This document shows, piece after piece, positions 5,334 through 10,744 of a stretch of DNA of 10,744 bases; position 1 is the first letter of the stretch; the number at the start of each line of letters is the position of its first letter. The notes below the pieces were generated by a model. It did not search any database, was not told the origin of the DNA, and was given only the letters and a program-made list of their open reading frames with translations. Made by a program: the position numbers and the translations under genes. The DNA is from CAYRZF01 sp964428805 (GTDB lineage Bacteria; Methylomirabilota; Methylomirabilia; Rokubacteriales; CSP1-6), in NCBI GenBank assembly GCA_964428805.1, contig CAYRZF010000073.1, forward strand, positions 1 through 10,744, read 5' to 3'.

Positions 5334-7127
5334 CTAGGAGCGGCCCAGAGTTAATGTCAGGGAACGGCTGGCCAGCTCCGCCACGAGGCCGGCACAGAGC
5401 CGGTCCACGGGCACCGCGCCTAGGTCCTCTCCGGTGCGACGGCGGAGGCTCACCGTTCCCTCCTGACTCTCGCGCGCGCCCACGATCAGCATGTAGGGAA
5501 CCTTCTGGAGCTGGGCCTCGCGGATGCGGTAGCCCAGCTTTTCGTTGCGGTCATCCAGCTCAACCCGGATCCCCGCGTCCTTGAGGCGCTCGAAGACCGA
5601 TCGGCCGTACGCGGCGATCTTCTCGCTGACGGGAAGCACCCGCGCCTGCACGGGAGCGAGCCACGTCGGAAAGGCACCGGCGAAGTGCTCGGTGAGGATC
5701 CCCACGAAGCGCTCGAAGGAGCCGTAGATGGCCCGGTGGATGGCCACCGGCCGCTTGGCCTGCCCGTCGGCGTCGATGTACTCCAAGGCGAATCGCTCGG
5801 GCAGCATCACGAAGTCGAGCTGGATCGTGGCCAGCTGCCAGTCGCGGCCCAGGACATCCGAGATGACGACGTCGATCTTGGGGCCGTAGAAGGCGCCCTC
5901 CCCCGCTCGCACCTCGTAGGGAAGGTCGCGCTTGCCGAGCGCCTCGGCGAGCGCGGTCTCCGCCTGCTCCCACAGGGCCGGGTCCCCCATCGCCTTGTCC
6001 GGCTTCGTGGAAAGGAAGAAGCGCGGCTCGAAGCCGAAGGCGGCGTAGAGCAGCTGGACGATCTCAATGACGCCCGTGATCTCCGACTGGAGCTGGTCCG
6101 GGCGGCAGTAGATGTGCGCGTCGTCCTGGGTGAACTGACGGACCCGGAACATCCCCGCCAAGGTACCGCTCCGCTCGAAGCGGTGGAGCCGCCCCAGCTC
6201 AGAAAGGCGCAACGGCAGATCGCGGTAGGAGCGGAGATGGTGGCGATAGACGTAGGTGGATTCGGGACAGTTCATCGGCTTGAGCCCGAAGACCTGCTCC
6301 TCCACTTCGACGACGAACATGTTCTCCCGGTAGTGATCCCAGTGCCCCGATTCCTCCCAGAGGCGCTTGTTCACGAGGCTAGGCGTGGAGATCTCCTGAT
6401 ACCCGCGCGCGTCGTGGACCTCCCGCCAGAAGCGCTCGAGCTCGCGGAAGATCACCATTCCCTTGGGCAGCCAGAACGCGGCGCCGGGGGAGACGTCCTG
6501 AAACACGAACAGGTCCAGCTCCCGCCCCAGCTTCCGATGGTCGCGCTTTTTCGCTTCTTCGAGCCGCCACAGGTGGCGCTCGAGATCTTCTCGAGTGAGC
6601 CACGCCGTCCCGTAGATTCGCTGAAGCATCGGATTCTTCTCGCTCCCCCGCCAGTAGGCGCCCGAGCTGGAGAGGAGCTTGAAGGCCTTGATGTGTCCCG
6701 TGGAGGGGACATGAGGGCCCCGGCAGAGGTCCACAAAGTCGCCCTGCCGGTAGAGCGAAACCGACGCGGCATCGATGCCTTTCAGGATCTCCACCTTGAA
6801 GGGCTCGCTCCGCTGCTCGAAGAAACGGATGGCCGCCTCGCGCGGCATCTCTTCCCTGACCAGGGGCAAATTTTGATCGATGATCTCCCGCATCCGTTCC
6901 TCAATCCGATTGAGGTCCTCGGCCGTGAACGGCTCGGGCTTGGCAAAGTCGTAGTAGAACCCGTCCTCGATCGCCGGGCCGATGGCCAGCTTCACGTCGG
7001 GGAAGAGTTGCTTCACGGCCTGGGCCATCACGTGGGAGGACGAGTGGCGGAGGGTCGGCAGGGGCGAGGGCTCGCAGTCGGTCTCCCCTTCGAAGTGCAG
7101 GTGTCGGTCTTCCTCGCTTCTCGCCAT
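5334..7127 (-). CDS. thrS: Threonyl-tRNA synthetase lacking the TGS domain
   Basis: Class II synthetase that charges tRNA-Thr and edits Ser-tRNA-Thr. The 597-residue protein has the second N-terminal (editing) domain, with H28 and H32 in RHSSSHVMAQ and C135 and H139 in CRGPHVP. The catalytic core keeps the zinc ligands C287 (in KPMNCPES), H338 (TQDDAHIYC) and H464 (VAIHRAIYGSFERF). The anticodon-binding domain spans about 490-590. The N-terminal TGS domain of E. coli-type ThrRS is absent: the editing domain begins within 30 residues of the start, and an in-frame TGA 12 nt upstream (after AGT AGA ACG TCT) rules out a longer frame. The usual Gly-His after MNCP is Glu-Ser. No clear Shine-Dalgarno precedes ATG 7127, and a terminator hairpin ends 22 nt before it. 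Confidence 0.96.
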   Translation of the reverse strand: MARSEEDRHLHFEGETDCEPSPLPTLRHSSSHVMAQAVKQLFPDVKLAIGPAIEDGFYYDFAKPEPFTAEDLNRIEERMREIIDQNLPLVREEMPREAAIRFFEQRSEPFKVEILKGIDAASVSLYRQGDFVDLCRGPHVPSTGHIKAFKLLSSSGAYWRGSEKNPMLQRIYGTAWLTREDLERHLWRLEEAKKRDHRKLGRELDLFVFQDVSPGAAFWLPKGMVIFRELERFWREVHDARGYQEISTPSLVNKRLWEESGHWDHYRENMFVVEVEEQVFGLKPMNCPESTYVYRHHLRSYRDLPLRLSELGRLHRFERSGTLAGMFRVRQFTQDDAHIYCRPDQLQSEITGVIEIVQLLYAAFGFEPRFFLSTKPDKAMGDPALWEQAETALAEALGKRDLPYEVRAGEGAFYGPKIDVVISDVLGRDWQLATIQLDFVMLPERFALEYIDADGQAKRPVAIHRAIYGSFERFVGILTEHFAGAFPTWLAPVQARVLPVSEKIAAYGRSVFERLKDAGIRVELDDRNEKLGYRIREAQLQKVPYMLIVGARESQEGTVSLRRRTGEDLGAVPVDRLCAGLVAELASRSLTLTLGRS

Positions 7128-7149
7128 AGACGTTCTACTTCATGAGACG

Positions 7150-7185
7150 AAAAAAGCACCACTGAGGAACCGCCCCCGTGGTGCT
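7150..7185 (-). terminator. Intrinsic terminator between tRNA-Val and thrS
   Basis: Minus-strand hairpin with an 8-bp perfect stem, AGCACCAC (7178-7185) and GTGGTGCT (7155-7162), a 15-nt loop (GGGGGCGGTTCCTCA) and a run of six T. It ends 22 nt before the thrS start and about 70 nt after tRNA-Val. It either ends the tRNA transcript or acts as an attenuator for the thrS operon. I see no T-box core sequence and no Thr-rich leader peptide upstream of it. Confidence 0.85.
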
Positions 7186-7255
7186 CTCGACCTGCCTTGG
7201 CTCACTCGACGCGGCTCGTCCGCGGGCAATCCTCGCTCTGATACGGAAAAATCAA

Positions 7256-7330
7256 TGGTAGGCTCGGGCGGTCTCGAACCGCCGACCTCCTCTGCGTCAG
7301 AGAGGCGCTCTCCCACTGAGCTACGAGCCT
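7256..7330 (-). tRNA. tRNA-Val (anticodon GAC), CCA encoded
   Basis: A 75-nt cloverleaf reads cleanly on the minus strand. The acceptor stem is AGGCTCG/CGAGCCT (7 bp), the D-arm GCTC/GAGC with loop AGTGGGA, the anticodon stem CCTCT/AGAGG with loop CTGACGC (anticodon GAC), the variable loop AGGTC, and the T-arm GGCGG/CCGCC with loop TTCGAGA. The discriminator is A, followed by an encoded CCA (7258-7256). GAC reads the valine codons GUC and GUU. The tRNA sits 16 nt downstream of the expected start site of its promoter and just upstream of thrS. Confidence 0.97.
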
Positions 7331-7352
7331 GTACCCATGAAAGGCACCGCAT

Positions 7353-7382
7353 ATGCTAGCAGCGGCTGAGATGGCCTGTCAA
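7353..7382 (-). promoter_or_regulatory. Sigma70-type promoter for tRNA-Val (and possibly thrS)
   Basis: Minus-strand TTGACA (7382-7377), an 18-nt spacer and TAGCAT (7358-7353). The TGC just before the -10 gives an extended -10 motif. The predicted start lies about 16 nt before the tRNA 5' end. A short palindrome, AGGGG-TTT-CCCCT (7394-7382), overlaps the -35. It may be a weak end of tonB or an operator, but it lacks a U-tract. Confidence 0.72.
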
Positions 7383-7462
7383 GGGGAAACCCCTGAGGAT
7401 CGAAGTCAAATCCAACACTTAGCGGAAAGTCGAACGCGTGCGCAGGGCAGCACACCAGGCGC

Positions 7463-8374
7463 TTAGCGGATGAACTGATTCAGGAGGCCGGAGTCGACCA
7501 TCTGGTAGGTGAAAATTCCGGCGATCGGAAGCGCGCCCTTCGACACCGAGTCCGGCACCGGAGGGAACGGCTGGGCGAGCTTGAGCGCGTTCAGGGCATA
7601 CAGGTCCAGGATCGGCACGCCGGAGGAGCGCTTGAGCTCCACGACTTGAAGCCATCCGTCCTTGCGGATCGCGAACTCGATCACCAGCTGCCCGCCGATC
7701 CCGCGCTCCCCCGCCTCGCGCGGATAGACCCAGTTCTCCCTGATCCGGCGGCGGATTTTGTCGAAGTAGTCCGTGTAACGCGGATCTTTCGTGTCGAAGG
7801 GAATCGGCTCCCCCTCGATGCCGCTGCGGCCGCCGCGCAAGCCGCCCCCGCCGCCGGGCCCGCCCTCCTGACTCGGCGGCTTGGCCAGGGCCATTTGCGA
7901 CTCGCCGGCCGGCGGCGCCGAGGGCTCAGGCCTGGCCTCTTCCTTCGGGGTCACCGGGGCGGCCTCTGCCCCCTCCGGCTCAGGCGGAGGCACGGCTTTG
8001 GCCACCTGAGGGGGCGCGGACTCCGGAGCGGGCTTGGCGGGGGCGGGCTCAACCTTGGGGGCAGGTCGCGCCGTCTCTATCCGGGGGGCGGGCTTGGGGG
8101 CCGGCTTGGCCGGCGGCGGCGACTTGGGAACGGGCGGGCGCGCCGACTGGGCCGGGGGGCCAACGGGAAGCGCCGGGTTCCCCCGAGGGGCGGGCTCCTC
8201 CTCGGGCTTCGGGAACTCGATGAAGAGCGGCTCGCCCTTCTTCTGGACAACAAACAGGGGCAAGCCCTTTACAAAGAACGCGAGGGCAAAGAGCGTCACG
8301 TGGAAGAGCAGAGAGGCTGCCACGGCCAGGCGCAGCCGGCTCCACGAGAAGGGTTCGGGGAGGCTGATCCTCAT
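7463..8374 (-). CDS. TonB-family energy transducer
   Basis: TonB proteins span the periplasm and pass proton-motive energy from ExbB/ExbD to outer-membrane transporters. The 303-residue product has a short cytoplasmic N-terminus, one membrane segment (about 16-35, AVAASLLFHVTLFALAFFV), a Pro/Ala/Lys-rich periplasmic spacer (about 55-165), a glycine-rich stretch (about 171-186) and a C-terminal TonB domain (about 200-303: YFDKIRRRIRENWVYP, GGQLVIEFAIRKDGWLQVVELKRSSGVPILDL split by short turns, AQPFPPVPDS). I chose ATG 8374 because the short basic N-terminus before the membrane segment is typical. A TTG at 8416 would add 14 residues and lacks a usable Shine-Dalgarno. No exbB or exbD is in the window. 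It lies 67 nt after the second aroF with no terminator between, so co-transcription is possible. TonB-like TolA-type roles cannot be excluded. Confidence 0.9.
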   Translation of the reverse strand: MRISLPEPFSWSRLRLAVAASLLFHVTLFALAFFVKGLPLFVVQKKGEPLFIEFPKPEEEPAPRGNPALPVGPPAQSARPPVPKSPPPAKPAPKPAPRIETARPAPKVEPAPAKPAPESAPPQVAKAVPPPEPEGAEAAPVTPKEEARPEPSAPPAGESQMALAKPPSQEGGPGGGGGLRGGRSGIEGEPIPFDTKDPRYTDYFDKIRRRIRENWVYPREAGERGIGGQLVIEFAIRKDGWLQVVELKRSSGVPILDLYALNALKLAQPFPPVPDSVSKGALPIAGIFTYQMVDSGLLNQFIR

Positions 8375-8383
8375 CAAGGCAGC

Positions 8384-8416
8384 ATTATGCCACGCGCGAG
8401 CCCGCCCCGTCGACAA
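8384..8416 (-). promoter_or_regulatory. Possible promoter for the tonB gene
   Basis: CATAAT at 8389-8384, preceded by TGG (an extended -10 pattern), lies only 9 nt before the tonB ATG. Upstream, TTGTCG (8416-8411) is 21 nt away, which is too long for a normal spacer, so the -35 is doubtful. If the -10 is real, transcription would begin within a few nt of the ATG and the message would be almost leaderless, matching the lack of a Shine-Dalgarno. Weak evidence. Confidence 0.3.
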
Positions 8417-8441
8417 GCCTCAGTGAATGCCCCCCTCCGAG

Positions 8442-9458
8442 CTAAAGGTCGCGGCCGACGGCAAGGGCGACAAGCCTCAGTTCCTGCATGAGCTGCGCGA
8501 ACTTGGCCGGCTTCAGCGACTGCGGCCCGTCGGAGAGCGCCTCCTCAGGCCTCGGGTGGACCTCGATGATGAGCCCGTCGGCGCCGCAGGCCACTGCGCC
8601 CTTGGCCATGGGGGCGACCAGGTTCCAGTGCCCGGTGCCGTGGGACGGGTCCACGACAATCGGCAGATGCGAGAGCTTCTTGATCACGGGCACCGCGTTG
8701 AGATCCAGGGTGAAGCGGGTCGCCGTCTCGAACGTGCGGATGCCACGTTCGCACAGGATCACGTTGGGGTTGCCGGAAGACAGGATGTACTCCGCCGAGA
8801 GCAGCCATTCCTGGATGCTCGTGGCCATCCCGCGCTTGAGCAGCACCGGCTTGCCGGTCTCGCCCACGCGACGGAGGAGCGTGAAGTTCTGGACATTGCG
8901 CGCGCCGATCTGGAGGATGTCGGCGTATTGCGCCACCAGCTCCACGCTCTCCGTTTCCAGCACCTCGGTGACGACCAGGAGCCCGGTCCGCTTGCGGGCT
9001 TCCGCGAGGTACTTGAGCCCTTGCTCCTTGAGGCCCTGGAAGGCATAGGGCGAGGTGCGCGGCTTGTAAGCGCCACCCCGGAGAATGCTGGCGCCGGCGG
9101 CCTTGACGGCCACCGCCACCTCGAGCATCTGGGACTCCGACTCCACCGAGCACGGACCGGCCATCACCACCACGCGCGGGCCGCCGACCGAGACGCCGTT
9201 GATCCTGACCTCGCTGGGCTCCGGCTTGATCTCCTTGCTCGCGAGCTTGAACGGCTGCTGGATCGGCATGACGGTTTCCACCGCCTCCATGGCCTCCAGC
9301 ATGCGGAGGTCCGCCTTGCCGCGCTCCTCGCCGACCGCGCCGATCACCGTCTTGAACTCGCCGCGAATGGTGTGAGGCTGGTAGCCCAGCTCCACAACCC
9401 GCCGGCAGACGGCTTCGAGCTCCGCTTCACTGACTCCGGACTTCAGCACGATGATCAT
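8442..9458 (-). CDS. aroF: DAHP synthase, type I-beta, second tandem copy
   Basis: Condenses phosphoenolpyruvate with erythrose 4-phosphate, the first step of aromatic amino acid synthesis. The 338-residue protein matches the Thermotoga-type layout: an N-terminal ferredoxin-like regulatory domain (about 1-70), then a TIM barrel with GPCSVES (101-107), KPRTSPY (132-138), ILQIGARNVQN, PVLLKRG and VDPSHGTGH. The expected metal ligands C103, H273, E299 and D310 are all present. It aligns with the upstream copy without gaps over the full length. In the regulatory domain, position 31 is Ile (HTIRG) where the first copy and the Thermotoga enzyme have Ser, so feedback specificity probably differs. 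Its ATG overlaps the upstream stop in ATGA, so the two are translated as a coupled pair. Confidence 0.95.
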   Translation of the reverse strand: MIIVLKSGVSEAELEAVCRRVVELGYQPHTIRGEFKTVIGAVGEERGKADLRMLEAMEAVETVMPIQQPFKLASKEIKPEPSEVRINGVSVGGPRVVVMAGPCSVESESQMLEVAVAVKAAGASILRGGAYKPRTSPYAFQGLKEQGLKYLAEARKRTGLLVVTEVLETESVELVAQYADILQIGARNVQNFTLLRRVGETGKPVLLKRGMATSIQEWLLSAEYILSSGNPNVILCERGIRTFETATRFTLDLNAVPVIKKLSHLPIVVDPSHGTGHWNLVAPMAKGAVACGADGLIIEVHPRPEEALSDGPQSLKPAKFAQLMQELRLVALAVGRDL

Positions 9459-10471
9459 AGAGACCGCCCGAGGACTTGGGCGAGCGGGCGCAACTCGTCC
9501 ATGAGGCGGGCGAACTTGTCGGGCTTGAGCGACTGCGGCCCGTCCGAGAGCGCCTCCTCCGGCTTGTTGTGCACCTCGATCATGAGCCCGTCGGCCCCGG
9601 CGGCGAGGCCGGCCCGCGCCATGGCGGCGACGTACTGCCAGTGACCCGTGCCGTGGCTCGGGTCCACGACAATCGGCAGATGCGAGAGCTTCTTGATCAC
9701 GGGCACCGCGTTGAGATCCAAGGTGAAGCGGGTCGTCGTCTCGAAGGTGCGGATCCCCCGCTCACACAGGATGACCCGGGCATTGCCTCCCGCGAGGATG
9801 TACTCCGCCGAGAGGAGCCACTCCTGGATGGTCGTGGACATTCCGCGCTTCAGCAGGACGGGCTTGCCGCTCTCCGCCACGCGCTTCAGGAGGGAAAAGT
9901 TCTGAACGTTGCGCGCGCCGATCTGGAGAATGTCGGCGTACTCCGCCACCACGTCCACTTTGTCCGGTTCCATGACCTCGGTGACGACCGGGAGCCCCGT
10001 CGCCTTCCGGGCCTCGGCCAGAAGCTTCAGGCCCTCCTCCTCGAGCCCCTGGAAGGCATAGGGGGAGGTGCGCGGCTTGAAGGCGCCCCCGCGAAGGACG
10101 GAGGCGCCCGCCGCCCTGGCCTTGGTGGCCACCTCCATCAACTGCTCCCGCGATTCCACGGAGCACGGCCCCGCCATCACCACGATCTGCTTGCCTCCGA
10201 TCGGGACCCCGTGCACCGTGAACTGGGTGTCGTCGGGATGCGCCTCCCGGCTCGCGAGCTTGAAGGGCTGGAGAATCCGGACGACGCCCTCGACGCATTC
10301 GAGCGACTGAAGGGCCAGGAGCTGCTCCTTGGCACGGTCGTCTCCGATGACCCCGATAATGGTCCGGACCTCGCCCCGCGACAGGTGGGTCTTGAAGCCG
10401 AAGGCCCTGACCCGCCGCGAGACCTCTTCGATGTCGGCATCAGTCGATCCAGGTTTCATCACGATAATCAT
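9455..10471 (-). CDS. aroF: DAHP synthase, type I-beta, first tandem copy
   Basis: Shikimate-pathway entry enzyme, cytoplasmic and metal-dependent. It has 338 residues, the same length as its downstream paralogue. A ferredoxin-like allosteric domain (about 1-70: MIIVMKPGSTDADIEEV and THLSRGEVRTIIGVIG) precedes the barrel with GPCSVES (101-107), KPRTSPYAFQGL and the ligands C103, H273, E299 and D310. H29 and S31 correspond to the tyrosine-site residues of the Thermotoga maritima enzyme, so Tyr-type feedback inhibition is likely. I chose ATG 10471, with GGGAGG 7 nt upstream, over the in-frame TTG 10486, which lies inside the terminator U-tract. Expression is predicted to depend on the aromatic-peptide attenuator immediately upstream. 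Confidence 0.95.
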   Translation of the reverse strand: MIIVMKPGSTDADIEEVSRRVRAFGFKTHLSRGEVRTIIGVIGDDRAKEQLLALQSLECVEGVVRILQPFKLASREAHPDDTQFTVHGVPIGGKQIVVMAGPCSVESREQLMEVATKARAAGASVLRGGAFKPRTSPYAFQGLEEEGLKLLAEARKATGLPVVTEVMEPDKVDVVAEYADILQIGARNVQNFSLLKRVAESGKPVLLKRGMSTTIQEWLLSAEYILAGGNARVILCERGIRTFETTTRFTLDLNAVPVIKKLSHLPIVVDPSHGTGHWQYVAAMARAGLAAGADGLMIEVHNKPEEALSDGPQSLKPDKFARLMDELRPLAQVLGRSL

Positions 10472-10484
10472 GCTCGCACCTCCC

Positions 10485-10520
10485 AAAACAAAAGCCGCGA
10501 ACCCTGGGGCCCGCGGCTTC
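10485..10520 (-). terminator. Intrinsic terminator of the aroF attenuator
   Basis: Minus-strand hairpin with an 8-bp perfect stem, AAGCCGCG (10519-10512) and CGCGGCTT (10499-10492), a 12-nt loop and the U-rich tail TTTTGTTTT. The tail runs straight into GGGAGG, the aroF Shine-Dalgarno, so the terminator sits inside the aroF leader and must be bypassed for expression. Confidence 0.88.
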
Positions 10521-10638
10521 GATCTCCCGAGAGCGCCACGGGCTGGCGATCCGTCCGCCCGTGGCTCCTTGCGCTTCCTACGGCGTCAGAGCCGATGGGC
10601 AGACGTGGGCAAAATAGAAAAAGTAGAACCGCCAGCCC
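10492..10638 (-). promoter_or_regulatory. Ribosome-mediated attenuator: alternative RNA pairings ahead of aroF
   Basis: Five pairings on the minus strand are visible, several mutually exclusive. (1) GGGCTGGCG (10638-10630, over the Gly-Trp-Arg codons) pairs with CGCCAGCCC (10548-10540), 9 bp. (2) CGTCTGCCC (10605-10597, just after the aromatic run) pairs with GGGCGGACG (10560-10552), 9 bp with one G-U. (3) GCCACGGGC (10565-10557) pairs with GCCCGTGGC (10543-10535), 9 bp. (4) GCCCGTGGC also pairs with GCCGCGGGC (10517-10509), 9 bp with one G-U; this is the antiterminator, because it consumes the terminator's 5' arm. (5) The terminator itself. A ribosome stalled on the aromatic codons would mask segment 1 and leave pairing 2 free, which blocks 3 and allows 4. 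A ribosome reaching the stop codon would disrupt 2, allowing 3 and termination. Confidence 0.8.
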
Positions 10639-10667
10639 TGCGCGATTCGACTGCCCGTCTGCTCCAC
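10578..10667 (-). CDS. Aromatic-rich leader peptide of the aroF attenuator
   Basis: A 29-codon frame starts at GTG 10667, with a perfect AGGAGG (10682-10677) nine nt upstream, and ends at TAG 10578. Codons 12-19 read W-R-F-Y-F-F-Y-F: one Trp, four Phe and two Tyr in eight residues. That density is the signature of a regulatory leader peptide whose translation reports supply of charged tRNA-Trp, tRNA-Phe and tRNA-Tyr. It lies between a TTGACA promoter and a terminator that precedes a DAHP synthase gene, the step controlling flux to exactly these three amino acids. The peptide has no other recognisable feature, and its product is presumably without function of its own. Confidence 0.87.
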   Translation of the reverse strand: MEQTGSRIAQGWRFYFFYFAHVCPSALTP

Positions 10668-10698
10668 CGGAGTTTTCCTCCTCAAAAAGGTAGCTCCT

Positions 10699-10728
10699 AC
10701 ATTACGAACCGGCCCGGTGTCTTGTCAA
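10699..10728 (-). promoter_or_regulatory. Sigma70-type promoter of the aroF leader
   Basis: Minus-strand consensus TTGACA (10728-10723), an 18-nt spacer and TAATGT (10704-10699, imperfect -10). The predicted start near 10692 places the leader-peptide Shine-Dalgarno about 10 nt downstream and gives a leader of about 220 nt before aroF. It uses the same TTGACA with an 18-nt spacer as the tRNA-Val promoter. Confidence 0.75.
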
Positions 10729-10744
10729 GCCCTTTCTCGGCGGG

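Noticed and set aside
7186..7255. T-box riboswitch ahead of thrS
   Set aside because: No AGGGTGGNACCGCG-type core, and no specifier-loop architecture fits in the roughly 70 nt available after the tRNA.
7140..7352. A 70-codon minus-strand frame covering the tRNA-Val and the thrS leader
   Set aside because: It runs through the tRNA gene and the terminator hairpin. There is no Thr-rich segment that would make it a leader peptide.
7382..7394. Hairpin AGGGG-TTT-CCCCT downstream of tonB as a terminator
   Set aside because: The stem is short and no U-tract follows; the sequence continues into the -35 of the tRNA promoter. Recorded only as a possible operator.
8411..8481. 14-bp direct repeat CGACAAGCCTCAGT at 8411-8424 and 8468-8481, one copy inside the aroF 3' end and one after its stop
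   Set aside because: Only two copies, with no flanking structure or element between them. It may be a small local duplication, with no evidence of an attachment site.
1..10744. CRISPR array, insertion sequence, phage or defence genes
   Set aside because: No regularly spaced repeats, transposase or integrase motifs, or defence-type domains were seen. Apart from the palindromic repeats the region is housekeeping.

Overview
The window is a G+C-rich bacterial chromosome segment in which every gene I can support lies on the minus strand, so transcription runs from high to low coordinates. The core is the conserved translation cluster thrS-infC-rpmI-rplT-pheS-pheT, followed by a short coiled-coil (ZapB-like) gene and zapA. 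Upstream are a tRNA-Val, a tonB-type gene and two tandem DAHP synthase genes. A TonB gene suggests a diderm (outer-membrane) organism. The G+C richness, the TGS-less ThrRS and the interspersed 'PHPTLSPxGGE' palindromes remind me of uncultured Methylomirabilota/Rokubacteria-like or deltaproteobacterial lineages. That placement is an impression, not a demonstration.

Region 10744-8442: a TTGACA promoter is followed by a leader of about 220 nt and two tandem, ATGA-overlapping type I-beta DAHP synthase genes (first step of the shikimate pathway). The leader carries a 29-codon peptide with the run W-R-F-Y-F-F-Y-F. Mutually exclusive pairing segments follow, then an intrinsic terminator ending directly before the aroF Shine-Dalgarno. 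This has the full layout of a ribosome-mediated attenuator sensing all three aromatic amino acids, and it is the main discovery in the window. The two enzymes differ at a residue (31) that lies in the allosteric site of the Thermotoga homologue, which suggests different feedback control.

Region 8374-7331: a TonB-family protein whose candidate -10 sits almost on its start codon, then a gap of about 130 nt holding the tRNA promoter.

Region 7330-5334: tRNA-Val(GAC) with encoded CCA, then an intrinsic terminator ending just 22 nt before the thrS start, so it is either an attenuator or requires read-through. ThrRS lacks the N-terminal TGS domain.

Region 5333-2910: infC appears to start at a rare AUC codon behind a perfect AGGAGG, matching the IF3 autoregulation logic. 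rpmI, rplT and pheS follow. Two copies of a nested palindromic repeat sit between rpmI and rplT and at the pheS/pheT junction. The second gives PheS a 30-residue foreign tail and supplies both the pheS stop codon and the pheT Shine-Dalgarno.

Region 2910-1: pheT, the ZapB-like gene and zapA (cut by the window edge) are joined by 1-4 nt start/stop overlaps, linking translation factors to Z-ring assembly in one transcription unit.
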